Source of the DNA: Spirochaetia bacterium
Lineage (GTDB): Bacteria; Spirochaetota; Spirochaetia; Treponematales; Breznakiellaceae
NCBI GenBank assembly: GCA_025997715.1
Contig: BNUY01000016.1
Coordinates: 1 to 29,131 of the forward strand
Length of the DNA stretch: 29,131 nucleotides
Reading direction: 5' to 3'
The position numbers and the translations under genes were made by a program. A model generated the notes under the pieces. The model saw only the letters and a list, made by a program, of their open reading frames with translations, did not search any database and was not told the DNA's origin. Positions within the stretch are counted from its first letter, which is position 1. Every line of letters starts with the position of its first letter. This document shows, one piece after another, positions 15,380-22,122 of the stretch.

Positions 15380-17437
15380 CTATCGCTCCGATTTTTTCTC
15401 AAACCGGGAAAACACCATCGTAAAGGTGGCCCGCCCCTGGCTGACCGACCGGAGGGATGTCATAAACCCGAACATCTTCTCCATGGGCGCCAGGGCCCGC
15501 ACTTCATCACCGGAAAGTTTGGAATCCATGCTCAGAACCTGACCGCCCCGTTGGGTTACCAGGCTCATCACATCACCCACGAATTCCTTGGGGGATATCA
15601 GGTCCACCGCCATGATCGGCTCCAGCAGGATGGGCGCGCCCTCTCGGCAAGCTTCGTAGACCCCGTGGTTGGCGCAGGCTTCATAGGCAAAGTCCGTGCC
15701 GGTGAGTTCGGAGTATTCCAGCCCCGTCAGGGTGACGCCAATGTCTATGCAGGGATAGCCCAGGACGATGCCGGAAGAAAAGGCCCCCTTCACTCCCCGC
15801 TCTATGGCTTCAAAGATGGCGTCCGGCACATCCCGTACTTTGGCGCCCGCATTTGCGGCCGCATCGGTGTAGCGGTTCCCCGTGCCCGAAGGAAGGGGCT
15901 CAACCTTAAAGCGCAGTATCGCTGCGTTTTCCTTGCCCGCCATGAGTTTGGAGAAACGCTCCTCGTGTTCCACCGCATTAGTAATCGATTCCCGGTAGGT
16001 CACCTGGGGGTTGCCCACCTTTGCGTTGAGCTTGTACTCCTTGGTGATCCGGGTGACCAGTACATCCAAGTGGAGTTCCCCCATGCCGGAAATAATAAGC
16101 TGCCCCGTTTCCGGGTTGTCTTTCGTCGTAAAGGTAGGGTCCTCCTTGGCAAGCAGGTCAAGGATTTCCCGGAGCTTGTCCATCTCCGACATGGTCCGGG
16201 GTTCAATGGACACTGAAATAACCGGCTCGGGGAAATCCATCTTTTCCAGCACCACCGGCCAGCCTTCACTCCCGATGGTGTCCCCGGTCTGGGCCAGCTT
16301 CATCCCGATGATCACCCCGATGTCCCCGGCGGCTAACTCGTCCTGGGGCTCGGACTTGTTGGAGTGCATCCGCAATATACGGTTGGCCCGTTCCCGCTTC
16401 TTTTTCCCCACATTGAAGACCGCCGTGCCGGGCTTGAGCACCCCCGAATACATCCGCACATAACAGAGGCTTCCCGCTTCCCTATCGTTCTGTATCTTAA
16501 ACACTAATCCTAATGGCAGGCCTTTGGGATCGCAGGGTACCGCCACGTCCTCTTCTTTTTTCAGGTGATGACCCGCCGCGGGGGCAACCTCGTCCGGCGC
16601 AGGAAGATAATCCACCACGGCGTCGATCACCGGCTGCACACCAATGTTGCGCCGGGAAGCCCCGGCAAACATGGGCAGCAGGGACCGGTTCAGCACTGCG
16701 CCTCGCAGTTCCTTGCGGATAAGCGCAGGCTCTATGTCCCCCCCTGCCAGGTACTTTTCGGTGATGGTGTCGGAAACCGCAGAAAGGGCGTCGATAAGTT
16801 TATCCCGCCAGGATGCCGCCAGGGCCTCCCGCTCCGGGGCAATAGGGGACGGGATGATCGTCTCCCCGTCATTGGCGGCGTCCCAGCGGAGTTCCCGCAT
16901 CTCAATCAGATCGATGATCCCCTCAAAGGTGTTTTCTTTGCCGATAGGGATTTGGAGGGCCACGGTTTGGGCGCCCAGTTTTGCCTGAACATCCGTCAGG
17001 ACCTGGAAAAAGTCCGCCCCTACCCTATCCATCTTGTTTACATAGCCGATGCAGGGCACCTTGTAATGCTCCGCCTGCCGCCATACAGTCTCGGTCTGGG
17101 GCTCCACCCCACGGACGGCGTCGAAGATTGCCACCGCCCCGTCGAGTACCCGCAGGGACCGTTCCACCTCGGCAGTAAAATCTACGTGGCCGGGAGTATC
17201 GATGATGTTTATCTGGAACTGCTCGCCGTCCCGCTTCCAGTAGGTGGTGGTGGCGGCGCTCTGGATGGTGATGCCCCGTTCCTGCTCCTGCTCCATCCAG
17301 TCCATGATGGCCTCGCCGTCATCCACCTCGCCTATCTTGTGGCTTTTGCCGGTGTAGTAGAGGATACGCTCGGTGGTGGTGGTTTTTCCGGCGTCGATAT
17401 GGGCCATGATGCCGATATTACGCATTGCTTTAAGCAT
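15380..17437 (-). CDS. fusA: translation elongation factor G
   Basis: The GTPase that drives ribosomal translocation. The 685-residue product carries G1 AHIDAGKTTTTERI (residues 13-26), switch RGITIQSAA, G3 DTPGH, G4 NKMD and a G5-like FAGAS, followed by domains II-V ending in RGGQVLSMDSKL and PMEKMFGFMTSLRS. It is full length. No tufA or rps genes are adjacent, so this is a stand-alone copy; spirochaetes often carry two EF-G types and I cannot say which this is. A promoter lies so close to the ATG that the mRNA may have almost no leader. ATG 17425 is an alternative start. Confidence 0.95.
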   Translation of the reverse strand: MLKAMRNIGIMAHIDAGKTTTTERILYYTGKSHKIGEVDDGEAIMDWMEQEQERGITIQSAATTTYWKRDGEQFQINIIDTPGHVDFTAEVERSLRVLDGAVAIFDAVRGVEPQTETVWRQAEHYKVPCIGYVNKMDRVGADFFQVLTDVQAKLGAQTVALQIPIGKENTFEGIIDLIEMRELRWDAANDGETIIPSPIAPEREALAASWRDKLIDALSAVSDTITEKYLAGGDIEPALIRKELRGAVLNRSLLPMFAGASRRNIGVQPVIDAVVDYLPAPDEVAPAAGHHLKKEEDVAVPCDPKGLPLGLVFKIQNDREAGSLCYVRMYSGVLKPGTAVFNVGKKKRERANRILRMHSNKSEPQDELAAGDIGVIIGMKLAQTGDTIGSEGWPVVLEKMDFPEPVISVSIEPRTMSEMDKLREILDLLAKEDPTFTTKDNPETGQLIISGMGELHLDVLVTRITKEYKLNAKVGNPQVTYRESITNAVEHEERFSKLMAGKENAAILRFKVEPLPSGTGNRYTDAAANAGAKVRDVPDAIFEAIERGVKGAFSSGIVLGYPCIDIGVTLTGLEYSELTGTDFAYEACANHGVYEACREGAPILLEPIMAVDLISPKEFVGDVMSLVTQRGGQVLSMDSKLSGDEVRALAPMEKMFGFMTSLRSVSQGRATFTMVFSRFEKKSER

Positions 17438-17443
17438 GCGCCT

Positions 17444-17472
17444 ATTGTACCCTAATAATCAGGTCAGGGCAA
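17444..17472 (-). promoter_or_regulatory. candidate fusA promoter with almost no leader
   Basis: On the minus strand TTGCCC (17472-17467), a 17-base spacer and TACAAT (17449-17444). The ATG begins at 17437, only six bases after the -10 box, and no Shine-Dalgarno site is visible. Confidence 0.5.
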
Positions 17473-17497
17473 TTCCTGCGGCCTGCACAGAAATACC

Positions 17498-17526
17498 TTG
17501 ACGATTTCAAGGGCTTAATCTAAACT
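17498..17526 (+). promoter_or_regulatory. candidate leuCD promoter with overlapping dyad
   Basis: TTGACG (17498-17503) and TAAACT (17521-17526) are separated by 17 bases. A perfect dyad, CCTTGA (17496-17501) with TCAAGG (17507-17512), overlaps the -35 box and could be an operator. The regulator is unknown. Confidence 0.5.
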
Positions 17527-17547
17527 GCAACCGCTGAGGAGTGAGTG

Positions 17548-18891
17548 TTGGGGAAAACGTTAGCGGAGAAAATCTTTGATGCCCATGTGGCGGACCGGCC
17601 CTTCGGGGATACTGCGGACGCAGTAGGTCCGTGGGTGCTCAGACTGGACCGGGTTTTTTGCCATGAGATCACTACCCCCATCGCCATTAACGATCTGGCC
17701 GCCAAAAAGCTTGACCGGGTCTTTGACAAAACAAAGATCAAGGCGGTGATAGATCATGTGACCCCGGCCAAGGACTCCAAAACCGCAGAGCAGGGAAAGA
17801 TACTGCGGGACTGGGCGCGTCGGCATCAAATCAAGGACTTCTTCGACATTGGCCGGAACGGGGTCTGCCACGCCATCTTCCCGGAAAAGGGCTTTGTCCG
17901 TCCGGGCTGCACCATCATCATGGGGGACAGCCACACCTGTACCCACGGGGCTTTCGGGGCCTTTGCCGCCGGGGTGGGCACCACGGACCTGGAGGTGGGC
18001 ATCCTCAAGGGGGTCTGTGCATTCCGTAAGCCCGAAACCCTGCGGGTAAATATCAACGGCGCCCTTCCTAAGGGCATTTTCGCCAAGGACGTGATCCTGG
18101 CCATCATCGCCAAAATCGGCGTGTCGGGGGCCACCGACAAGGTAATGGAACTGCGGGGGCCGGTGATCGAAGGAACCCTTGGGGTTCCAGGAACCCGCGG
18201 GGTCCCGGCTTTGAGCATGGAAGGCCGCATGACTATCTGCAATATGGCGATAGAAGCCGGCGCCACCAGCGGGGTTTGCATGCCCGACAGCGTTACGGTG
18301 GACTACCTCTGGCCATTCATCGGTCCTGATGGTGATAATAGTTATACTACCAAGGAACAGGCGCTTAAGGACTTTGAGCAGTGGCGCAGTGATACTGACG
18401 CGGTGTATGCAGGGGTGGTAGACATTGACGTTTCTTCGCTGGAGCCCCTTGCCACGGTGGGCTATAAGCCGGATCAGGTTAAGACCATACGGGAGCTTAA
18501 GGGGACTAAGGTGGACCAGGTGTACATCGGGTCCTGCACCAACGGACGCATAGAGGATTTGCGGGCGGCGGCGGCGGTGCTGAAGGGGCGGAAGATTACG
18601 GTACGGGGGATTGTAAGCCCTGCCACCACGGAAGTCTACGCCCGGGCGCTTAAGGAAGGGCTCTTGCAGGTGTTCCTGGACGCGGGTTTCTGCGTGACCA
18701 ATGCCACCTGCGGGGCCTGCCTGGGGATGTCCAACGGGGTGCTTGCGGAGGGGGAAGTCTGCGCCTCCACCACCAACCGTAACTTCTACGGCCGCATGGG
18801 TAAGGGCGGCATGGTCCACCTCATGAGCCCCGTTTCGGCGGCGGCCACGGCGGTAGCGGGCAGTATTGCTAATCCCGAAGATTTATGTTAG
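17548..18891 (+). CDS. leuC: 3-isopropylmalate dehydratase, large subunit (LeuC / homoaconitase type)
   Basis: Aconitase-superfamily subunit that isomerises 2-isopropylmalate to 3-isopropylmalate in leucine synthesis, using a 4Fe-4S cluster. The 447 residues include CHEITTPIAIND, MGDSHTCTHGAFGAFAAGVG, the cluster ligands in IGSCTNGRIEDLR and ATCGACLGMSNGVL, and TTNRNFYGRMG near the end. The length fits the 420-residue LeuC2 / homoaconitase-like branch. Related enzymes act on homoaconitate or citramalate-derived acids, so the substrate is not certain. I prefer the TTG at 17548, six bases after GAGGAG and giving the family start GKTLAEKI, over the GTG at 17545. leuD follows after 20 bases. Confidence 0.93.
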   Translation: MGKTLAEKIFDAHVADRPFGDTADAVGPWVLRLDRVFCHEITTPIAINDLAAKKLDRVFDKTKIKAVIDHVTPAKDSKTAEQGKILRDWARRHQIKDFFDIGRNGVCHAIFPEKGFVRPGCTIIMGDSHTCTHGAFGAFAAGVGTTDLEVGILKGVCAFRKPETLRVNINGALPKGIFAKDVILAIIAKIGVSGATDKVMELRGPVIEGTLGVPGTRGVPALSMEGRMTICNMAIEAGATSGVCMPDSVTVDYLWPFIGPDGDNSYTTKEQALKDFEQWRSDTDAVYAGVVDIDVSSLEPLATVGYKPDQVKTIRELKGTKVDQVYIGSCTNGRIEDLRAAAAVLKGRKITVRGIVSPATTEVYARALKEGLLQVFLDAGFCVTNATCGACLGMSNGVLAEGEVCASTTNRNFYGRMGKGGMVHLMSPVSAAATAVAGSIANPEDLC

Positions 18892-18911
18892 AAGAGATAT
18901 AGAAGGCAATC

Positions 18912-19466
18912 ATGAAAAACTTTGGCGGGAAGGTCCTCTTTCTGGACCGCAGTGATATTAACACCGATGAGATCATTCCGGCTAAATACTTAAACGAAAG
19001 CGCCAGGGAAGCCTTGAAACTAAACCTATTGGAGGACCTCAAGCTTGCCGGCTTTGATCCCAAACGGGATATTACCGGCAAGGGGGTGGTCGTTTCCCGG
19101 GCAAACTTCGGCTGCGGCAGTTCCCGTGAACACGCTCCCTGGGCGCTGGAGGTCAACGGCATCAATCTGGTAATTGCCGAAAGTTTTGCCCGGATTTTCC
19201 GGCAGAATATGTATAACTGCGGGATGATCGCGGCGGAGCTTCCGGCGCCTACCCTGGCGGACCTGTTCAGGGACTTTAAGAACGTCGAAACGGCGCTTAC
19301 GGTGGATATCGGAACAGACCGAAGGTCAGCAGACCAAAGGTCTGAGGGGACCCTCACCTTTTCAGGCGGCGGGAAAACAAAGACCCTCCCCTTTGTGCTC
19401 ACGGACTTTGAGAAAGCCCTGGTCGAGGCCGGGGGCTGGGTCGAATACGCCGCCGCACACTATTAA
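18912..19466 (+). CDS. leuD: 3-isopropylmalate dehydratase, small subunit
   Basis: Swivelling-domain partner of LeuC. The 184-residue protein shows the small-subunit landmarks: LDRSDINTDEIIPAKYL at residues 11-27, GKGVVVSRANFGCGSSREHAPWAL at about 57-80, and AESFARIFRQNMYNCG. It is somewhat longer than the usual 165. The extra length lies near residues 135-150, in a hydrophilic loop (TDRRSADQRSEGT) whose DNA contains repeated GACC/GGTC blocks that can pair. The gene lies between leuC and the thioesterase on the same strand. leuA and leuB are not in the window. Confidence 0.93.
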   Translation: MKNFGGKVLFLDRSDINTDEIIPAKYLNESAREALKLNLLEDLKLAGFDPKRDITGKGVVVSRANFGCGSSREHAPWALEVNGINLVIAESFARIFRQNMYNCGMIAAELPAPTLADLFRDFKNVETALTVDIGTDRRSADQRSEGTLTFSGGGKTKTLPFVLTDFEKALVEAGGWVEYAAAHY

Positions 19467-19476
19467 TGGAGTCATC

Positions 19477-19890
19477 ATGTTTACAATCACGGTAACCCCC
19501 CGGTTCGGGGATATAGACGGCCTGGGACATATCAACAATACGGTTCCGGCCGCCTGGTTTGAGCAGGCCCGGAATCCCCTGTTCCGGATCTTCTCCCCCA
19601 ATCTCCGCCTGGAGCACACCTCCTGGCCCCTGATTATGGCCCACACGGATTATGACTTTGTGGGGCAGTTGTTCTTTCAGTACGATGTGGAAATCCGTAC
19701 CTGCGTCAGCCGCATCGGCGCCAAGTCCTTTACCTTGTACCATGAGGCATGGCAGGAAGGCCGGCTCTGCGTCACGGGAAGCGCCGTAATTGTGCACTTT
19801 GATTTTGTCAATAATAAGAGCACCCCTATTCCGGAGGATAAGCGGAAAATCCTGGAAGGGCACCTGAAGAATGAAGGGGTCCAAGAATAA
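19477..19890 (+). CDS. acyl-CoA thioesterase, 4HBT/YbgC-like hot-dog fold
   Basis: 137 residues with the hot-dog thioesterase signature RFGDIDGLGHINNTVPAAWFEQAR: Asp14, His18 and Asn20 fit the D-x-x-x-H-x-N motif. The downstream YDVEIRTCVSRIGAKSFTLYHEAW and ending are also typical. Such enzymes hydrolyse acyl-CoA or hydroxybenzoyl-CoA thioesters; the physiological substrate is unknown. GGAG lies 6 bases before the chosen ATG at 19477, and earlier start codons in the frame fall inside leuD. It begins 10 bases after the leuD stop, so it is probably transcribed with leuCD. Confidence 0.88.
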   Translation: MFTITVTPRFGDIDGLGHINNTVPAAWFEQARNPLFRIFSPNLRLEHTSWPLIMAHTDYDFVGQLFFQYDVEIRTCVSRIGAKSFTLYHEAWQEGRLCVTGSAVIVHFDFVNNKSTPIPEDKRKILEGHLKNEGVQE

Positions 19891-19906
19891 AGTCCGGCAA
19901 GTAATT

Positions 19907-20224
19907 CTAACAATGTTCCGGTTTGCCGGTCAGTTTTTTCTGGGTTTCCAGAAGCGTTCCGGCAAATTGCAGTAATGCCCGCTGTGTTTCAGGCAAAAGG
20001 CCCTTGTAGATTTCAAAAAATTCCGTTTCATAGGGCGAATCTGCCCGCAGCCACCGTTCATTTACATTAAAAACCATGCATATCAGTTTGATATTCTGCT
20101 CGGTAAGGCCATTTTTCCCCTGTTCAACCATGGAAAGGGAGGTACCCCTCAGTCCTAACCGTTCCGCAAATTCCCCTTGGGTCATTTTAAGGACTTTGCG
20201 AAGGGCGATGATTCTTTTTTTCAT
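19907..20224 (-). CDS. XRE-family transcriptional regulator
   Basis: 105 residues. The N-terminal 60 form a Cro/CI helix-turn-helix: MKKRIIALRKVLKMTQGEFAERLGLRGTSLSMVEQGKNGLTEQNIK. They are followed by VFNVNERWL and a short helical tail (LPETQRALLQFAGTLLETQKKL). The style resembles small phage-derived or housekeeping repressors common in treponemes. It is convergent with the thioesterase (16-base gap) and divergent from the small gene at 20343. The AT-rich intergenic stretch 20225-20342 therefore probably holds both promoters and possibly an autoregulatory operator. Confidence 0.9.
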   Translation of the reverse strand: MKKRIIALRKVLKMTQGEFAERLGLRGTSLSMVEQGKNGLTEQNIKLICMVFNVNERWLRADSPYETEFFEIYKGLLPETQRALLQFAGTLLETQKKLTGKPEHC

Positions 20225-20236
20225 TTTTCCGGTTTC

Positions 20237-20265
20237 ATACTATCGAATGCCCGAATGTAATGCAA
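20237..20265 (-). promoter_or_regulatory. candidate promoter of the XRE regulator
   Basis: On the minus strand TTGCAT (20265-20260), a 17-base spacer and TAGTAT (20242-20237), 13 bases before the ATG at 20224. Confidence 0.45.
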
Positions 20266-20313
20266 TAAAAAGCCAAAAAATGGAAAAATTTACATAAAAA
20301 AAAGAAATTTATA

Positions 20314-20342
20314 TTGACAAAATTCATTTTTTGAGATAAAAA
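20314..20342 (+). promoter_or_regulatory. candidate promoter for the gene at 20343
   Basis: A perfect TTGACA (20314-20319), 17 bases, then TAAAAA (20337-20342). The predicted start would fall just inside the coding frame at 20343, so the promoter, the TTG start, or both may be wrong. Confidence 0.35.
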
Positions 20343-20546
20343 TTGTATTTACTAGAAAAATCGGAAAAAAGAGAGGATTTAGCGGATATTTACGCCCAAT
20401 TGACCCCGGAAAACAGGGCCTGCCTGGCCGCCTGTACGCGGTTATGCCGTATTGCGGAAAATGCGGCCAAAAAGGAGTTTGACCGCGGGCATACGCCGGG
20501 ATTTGAAGCGGAATACTCGCTGCCGGGTAAAAAGGGGAACCATTGA
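20343..20546 (+). CDS. small hypothetical protein divergent from the XRE regulator
   Basis: 67 residues from a TTG start. The sequence looks like a real soluble helical protein: YLLEKSEKREDLADIYAQL, then LTPENRACLAACTRLCRIAENAAKKE and a short basic tail. The central PENRACLAACTRL stretch resembles the region after the DNA-binding domain of small XRE proteins (compare LPETQRALLQFAGTL in the neighbour at 19907-20224), so the two may share ancestry or interact; that is inference. No ATG is available in this frame and the Shine-Dalgarno site is weak. It could be a partner or antitoxin-like companion of the regulator. I do not recognise a named family. Confidence 0.5.
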   Translation: MYLLEKSEKREDLADIYAQLTPENRACLAACTRLCRIAENAAKKEFDRGHTPGFEAEYSLPGKKGNH

Positions 20547-20741
20547 GGAACGTGTACGGAAGGGGTTTTTCTGCCGTCTTTGGGCGGCTAAAAAACGGCG
20601 GGCGTTGCTTGCCGGATAGATAGTACGCCGGGGATGTGTGTTACCCGAAGCCGGTGTACATAACGGGAGTTAAGTGCCATAGAAGCACGGTTTGTGTTTT
20701 AGGCAAAATTAAACTTGACTCTATTATAAGGAGAAATTGCA

Positions 20742-21335
20742 ATGAAAAAGGCATTTGCAATTATGTTGGTTGCCACGGTAATGAGTACCGCGGCTTTTGC
20801 GGAAGGGTTTTTGAGCGCAGGTTTGACTGTTAACCCAAATTTTGGCGGGATGACTGATCCCGATCTGAAGGAAATCACCTATGCCGGCTTTGGATTTGGC
20901 GCGTACTTTGATGCAAAGTATGTGGCAGTGAATCTCGGTCTTAATATTGTGGACTCATATTTGGACGGCGAAAAGAACACTGTGTATAGCCCCAGCACCT
21001 ACTTTACAATTGGGCTGTTGGGTAAATATCCCATTGCCATAGGTGAGAAGTTTAGTATTGCACCGGCTGTCGGCTTTGAATACCAAGTGTTCCTTAGCAA
21101 CGGTCTTTGGTCACGATCAGACTATGAAGATATGGGGGCCTCAGCCAGTGATATAGCAGAGCAATATGATAACTTTGTTATCAAAGTTGGCGCTCTTGCC
21201 GACTTTACCATTGTCGGCGGGCTTTATGCACGCGCCGGTGTTTTGTTAGACATTGGTCTTCCGCATAAAGATAGCGATCCTGCAGACACAAGATTTGGAG
21301 CTGAAATCCCGATTGGGATTGGATACAGGTTTTAA
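20742..21335 (+). CDS. outer-membrane beta-barrel protein
   Basis: 197 residues with a clean signal peptide (MKKAFAIMLVATVMSTAAFA, cleavage after residue 20). The mature part alternates aromatic/Gly strands (YAGFGFGAYFDAKYVAVNLGLNI, YFTIGLLGKYPIAIG, FSIAPAVGFEYQVF, GGLYARAGVLLDIG) and ends IPIGIGYRF, with the terminal Phe typical of barrels inserted by BamA. About eight strands fit the length. AAGGAG lies 7 bases before the ATG. Similar small OmpW/opacity-like barrels occur as multigene families in treponemes. No catalytic function is expected. A hairpin and then a terminator follow. The 195 bases before it (20547-20741) hold no gene I can support. Confidence 0.85.
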   Translation: MKKAFAIMLVATVMSTAAFAEGFLSAGLTVNPNFGGMTDPDLKEITYAGFGFGAYFDAKYVAVNLGLNIVDSYLDGEKNTVYSPSTYFTIGLLGKYPIAIGEKFSIAPAVGFEYQVFLSNGLWSRSDYEDMGASASDIAEQYDNFVIKVGALADFTIVGGLYARAGVLLDIGLPHKDSDPADTRFGAEIPIGIGYRF

Positions 21336-21354
21336 GAAAACGAATCGGGTAGGA

Positions 21355-21377
21355 GGCTGCCCATTATTTGGGCAGCC
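21355..21377 (+). terminator. hairpin after the barrel-protein gene
   Basis: GGCTGCCC (21355-21362) pairs with GGGCAGCC (21370-21377) across a 7-base loop. The following bases are GTCCTTTC, a poor U tract, so termination here may be partial. Confidence 0.5.
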
Positions 21378-21436
21378 GTCCTTTCACACCACTACTTTTA
21401 CCCAGGGGAAAAATGCGTACCCTTCGGTACACTGCG

Positions 21437-21472
21437 GAAAGCGGCTCTCCGGAAGGGGCGCCGCTTTCTTTT
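21437..21472 (+). terminator. intrinsic terminator
   Basis: GAAAGCGGC (21437-21445) pairs with GCCGCTTTC (21460-21468), followed by TTTT. It lies about 100 bases after the barrel-protein gene and just before the small ORF at 21489. Confidence 0.65.
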
Positions 21473-21488
21473 GAGGAACAGGGGAATA

Positions 21489-21623
21489 ATGGATATTTCA
21501 GAAGCGATAAGCCTTTTAGAAGATATGAAACAATCTCTTATGGAACAGTATGAATACGATATTGAGATGCTTCCCCAAGGGATTTATCAAAAAAATAATA
21601 AAAGAGGATACTATACGGAATGA
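21489..21623 (+). CDS. small ORF, 44 residues, unrecognised
   Basis: Begins MDISEAISLLEDMKQSLMEQ and ends YYTE. It is acidic and helical at the N-terminus. AGGGGA lies 4-6 bases before the ATG. It is AT-rich and followed in another frame by the ORF at 21628. The run CAAAAAAATAATAAAA near 21588 is a plausible frameshift site that would join the two into one protein of about 88 residues. I cannot tell whether this is one broken gene or two small ones. Confidence 0.4.
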   Translation: MDISEAISLLEDMKQSLMEQYEYDIEMLPQGIYQKNNKRGYYTE

Positions 21624-21627
21624 CAGG

Positions 21628-21756
21628 ATGTCAAAAAAAATTATCGATGCCTATATTCAAAACAATACCCCTGAATTACCGGCTAATGAACCTTCTATTG
21701 CGAAAATATGGTTGCACGAAATAAAATTGATGTTAAACGAGCCAGTTCCAAAATAG
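21628..21756 (+). CDS. small ORF, 42 residues, ending inside a palindromic element
   Basis: Begins MSKKIIDAYIQNNTPELPAN and continues IAKIWLHEIKLMLN. The last codons and the TAG stop are supplied by the conserved left end (GAGCCAGTTCCAAAAT) of element B. It may be the continuation of the ORF at 21489. No family recognised. Confidence 0.4.
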   Translation: MSKKIIDAYIQNNTPELPANEPSIAKIWLHEIKLMLNEPVPK

Positions 21757-21857
21757 AAAATAATTAACCACGAAAAACACGAACCACACCAAAAAGATCA
21801 TTTATTTCGTGTTTTTGGTGCCTTTCGTGGTTAAATTCTTAATTTTGGAACTGGTTC
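21739..21857. repeat. palindromic element, copy B (complete, 119 bp)
   Basis: The left end GAGCCAGTTCCAAAAT (21739-21754) is matched by ATTTTGGAACTGGTTC (21842-21857), with 15 of 16 positions complementary. Inside, TTAACCACGAAA (from 21764) pairs with TTTCGTGGTTAA (to 21834), and there are further ACACGAA/TTCGTGT blocks. It is the most complete copy in the window. Confidence 0.85.
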
Positions 21858-21879
21858 AAACCATAAATTAGTTTTTTCA

Positions 21880-22011
21880 ATGATAAAATACAAGGGAAAT
21901 AAATATATTATTGTGGAACCAAAGCGATATTATAAAAATATACTCCAATGGAAAAACTTAATAAAAGAAAACCCCTTCAAAAAAAGAATAATAGAAAAAA
22001 ATACCGGATGA
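21880..22011 (+). CDS. small basic ORF between two palindromic elements, 43 residues
   Basis: Begins MIKYKGNKYIIVEPKRYYKN and continues with a Lys-rich helical stretch. It is very AT-rich and basic. Its stop codon TGA overlaps the left end of element C. There is no visible Shine-Dalgarno site, and I cannot exclude chance. It could be a fragment of a small toxin or accessory gene, but there is no recognisable motif. Confidence 0.35.
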   Translation: MIKYKGNKYIIVEPKRYYKNILQWKNLIKENPFKKRIIEKNTG

Positions 22012-22118
22012 GCCAGTTCCAAAATAAGAAGATCAACCACGAATTACACGAATAGCCACGAATAAGAAGAAAACATTCCCTAATCCGTTATTCGTGTTCA
22101 TTCGTGTAATTCGTGGTT
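22010..22118. repeat. palindromic element, copy C (3' of gpmI)
   Basis: The left end GAGCCAGTTCCAAAAT begins at 22010. Arms of 31 bases at 22035-22065 and 22088-22118 (core ACCACGAATTACACGAAT) pair with three mismatches. The right-hand TTTTGGAACTGG end is missing; the gpmI stop codon lies 5 bases away. It could act as a bidirectional terminator. Confidence 0.85.
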
Positions 22119-22122
22119 ATCT

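Noticed and set aside
16565..17455. 296-codon plus-strand frame antisense to fusA, and a 419-codon frame antisense to leuC
   Set aside because: Both are GC-rich shadows of strongly conserved genes; neither has a sensible start or recognisable sequence.
22035..22118. Repeated ACCACGAATTACACGAAT motifs as CRISPR repeats
   Set aside because: They form inverted, not direct, arms of palindromic elements and there are no spacers.
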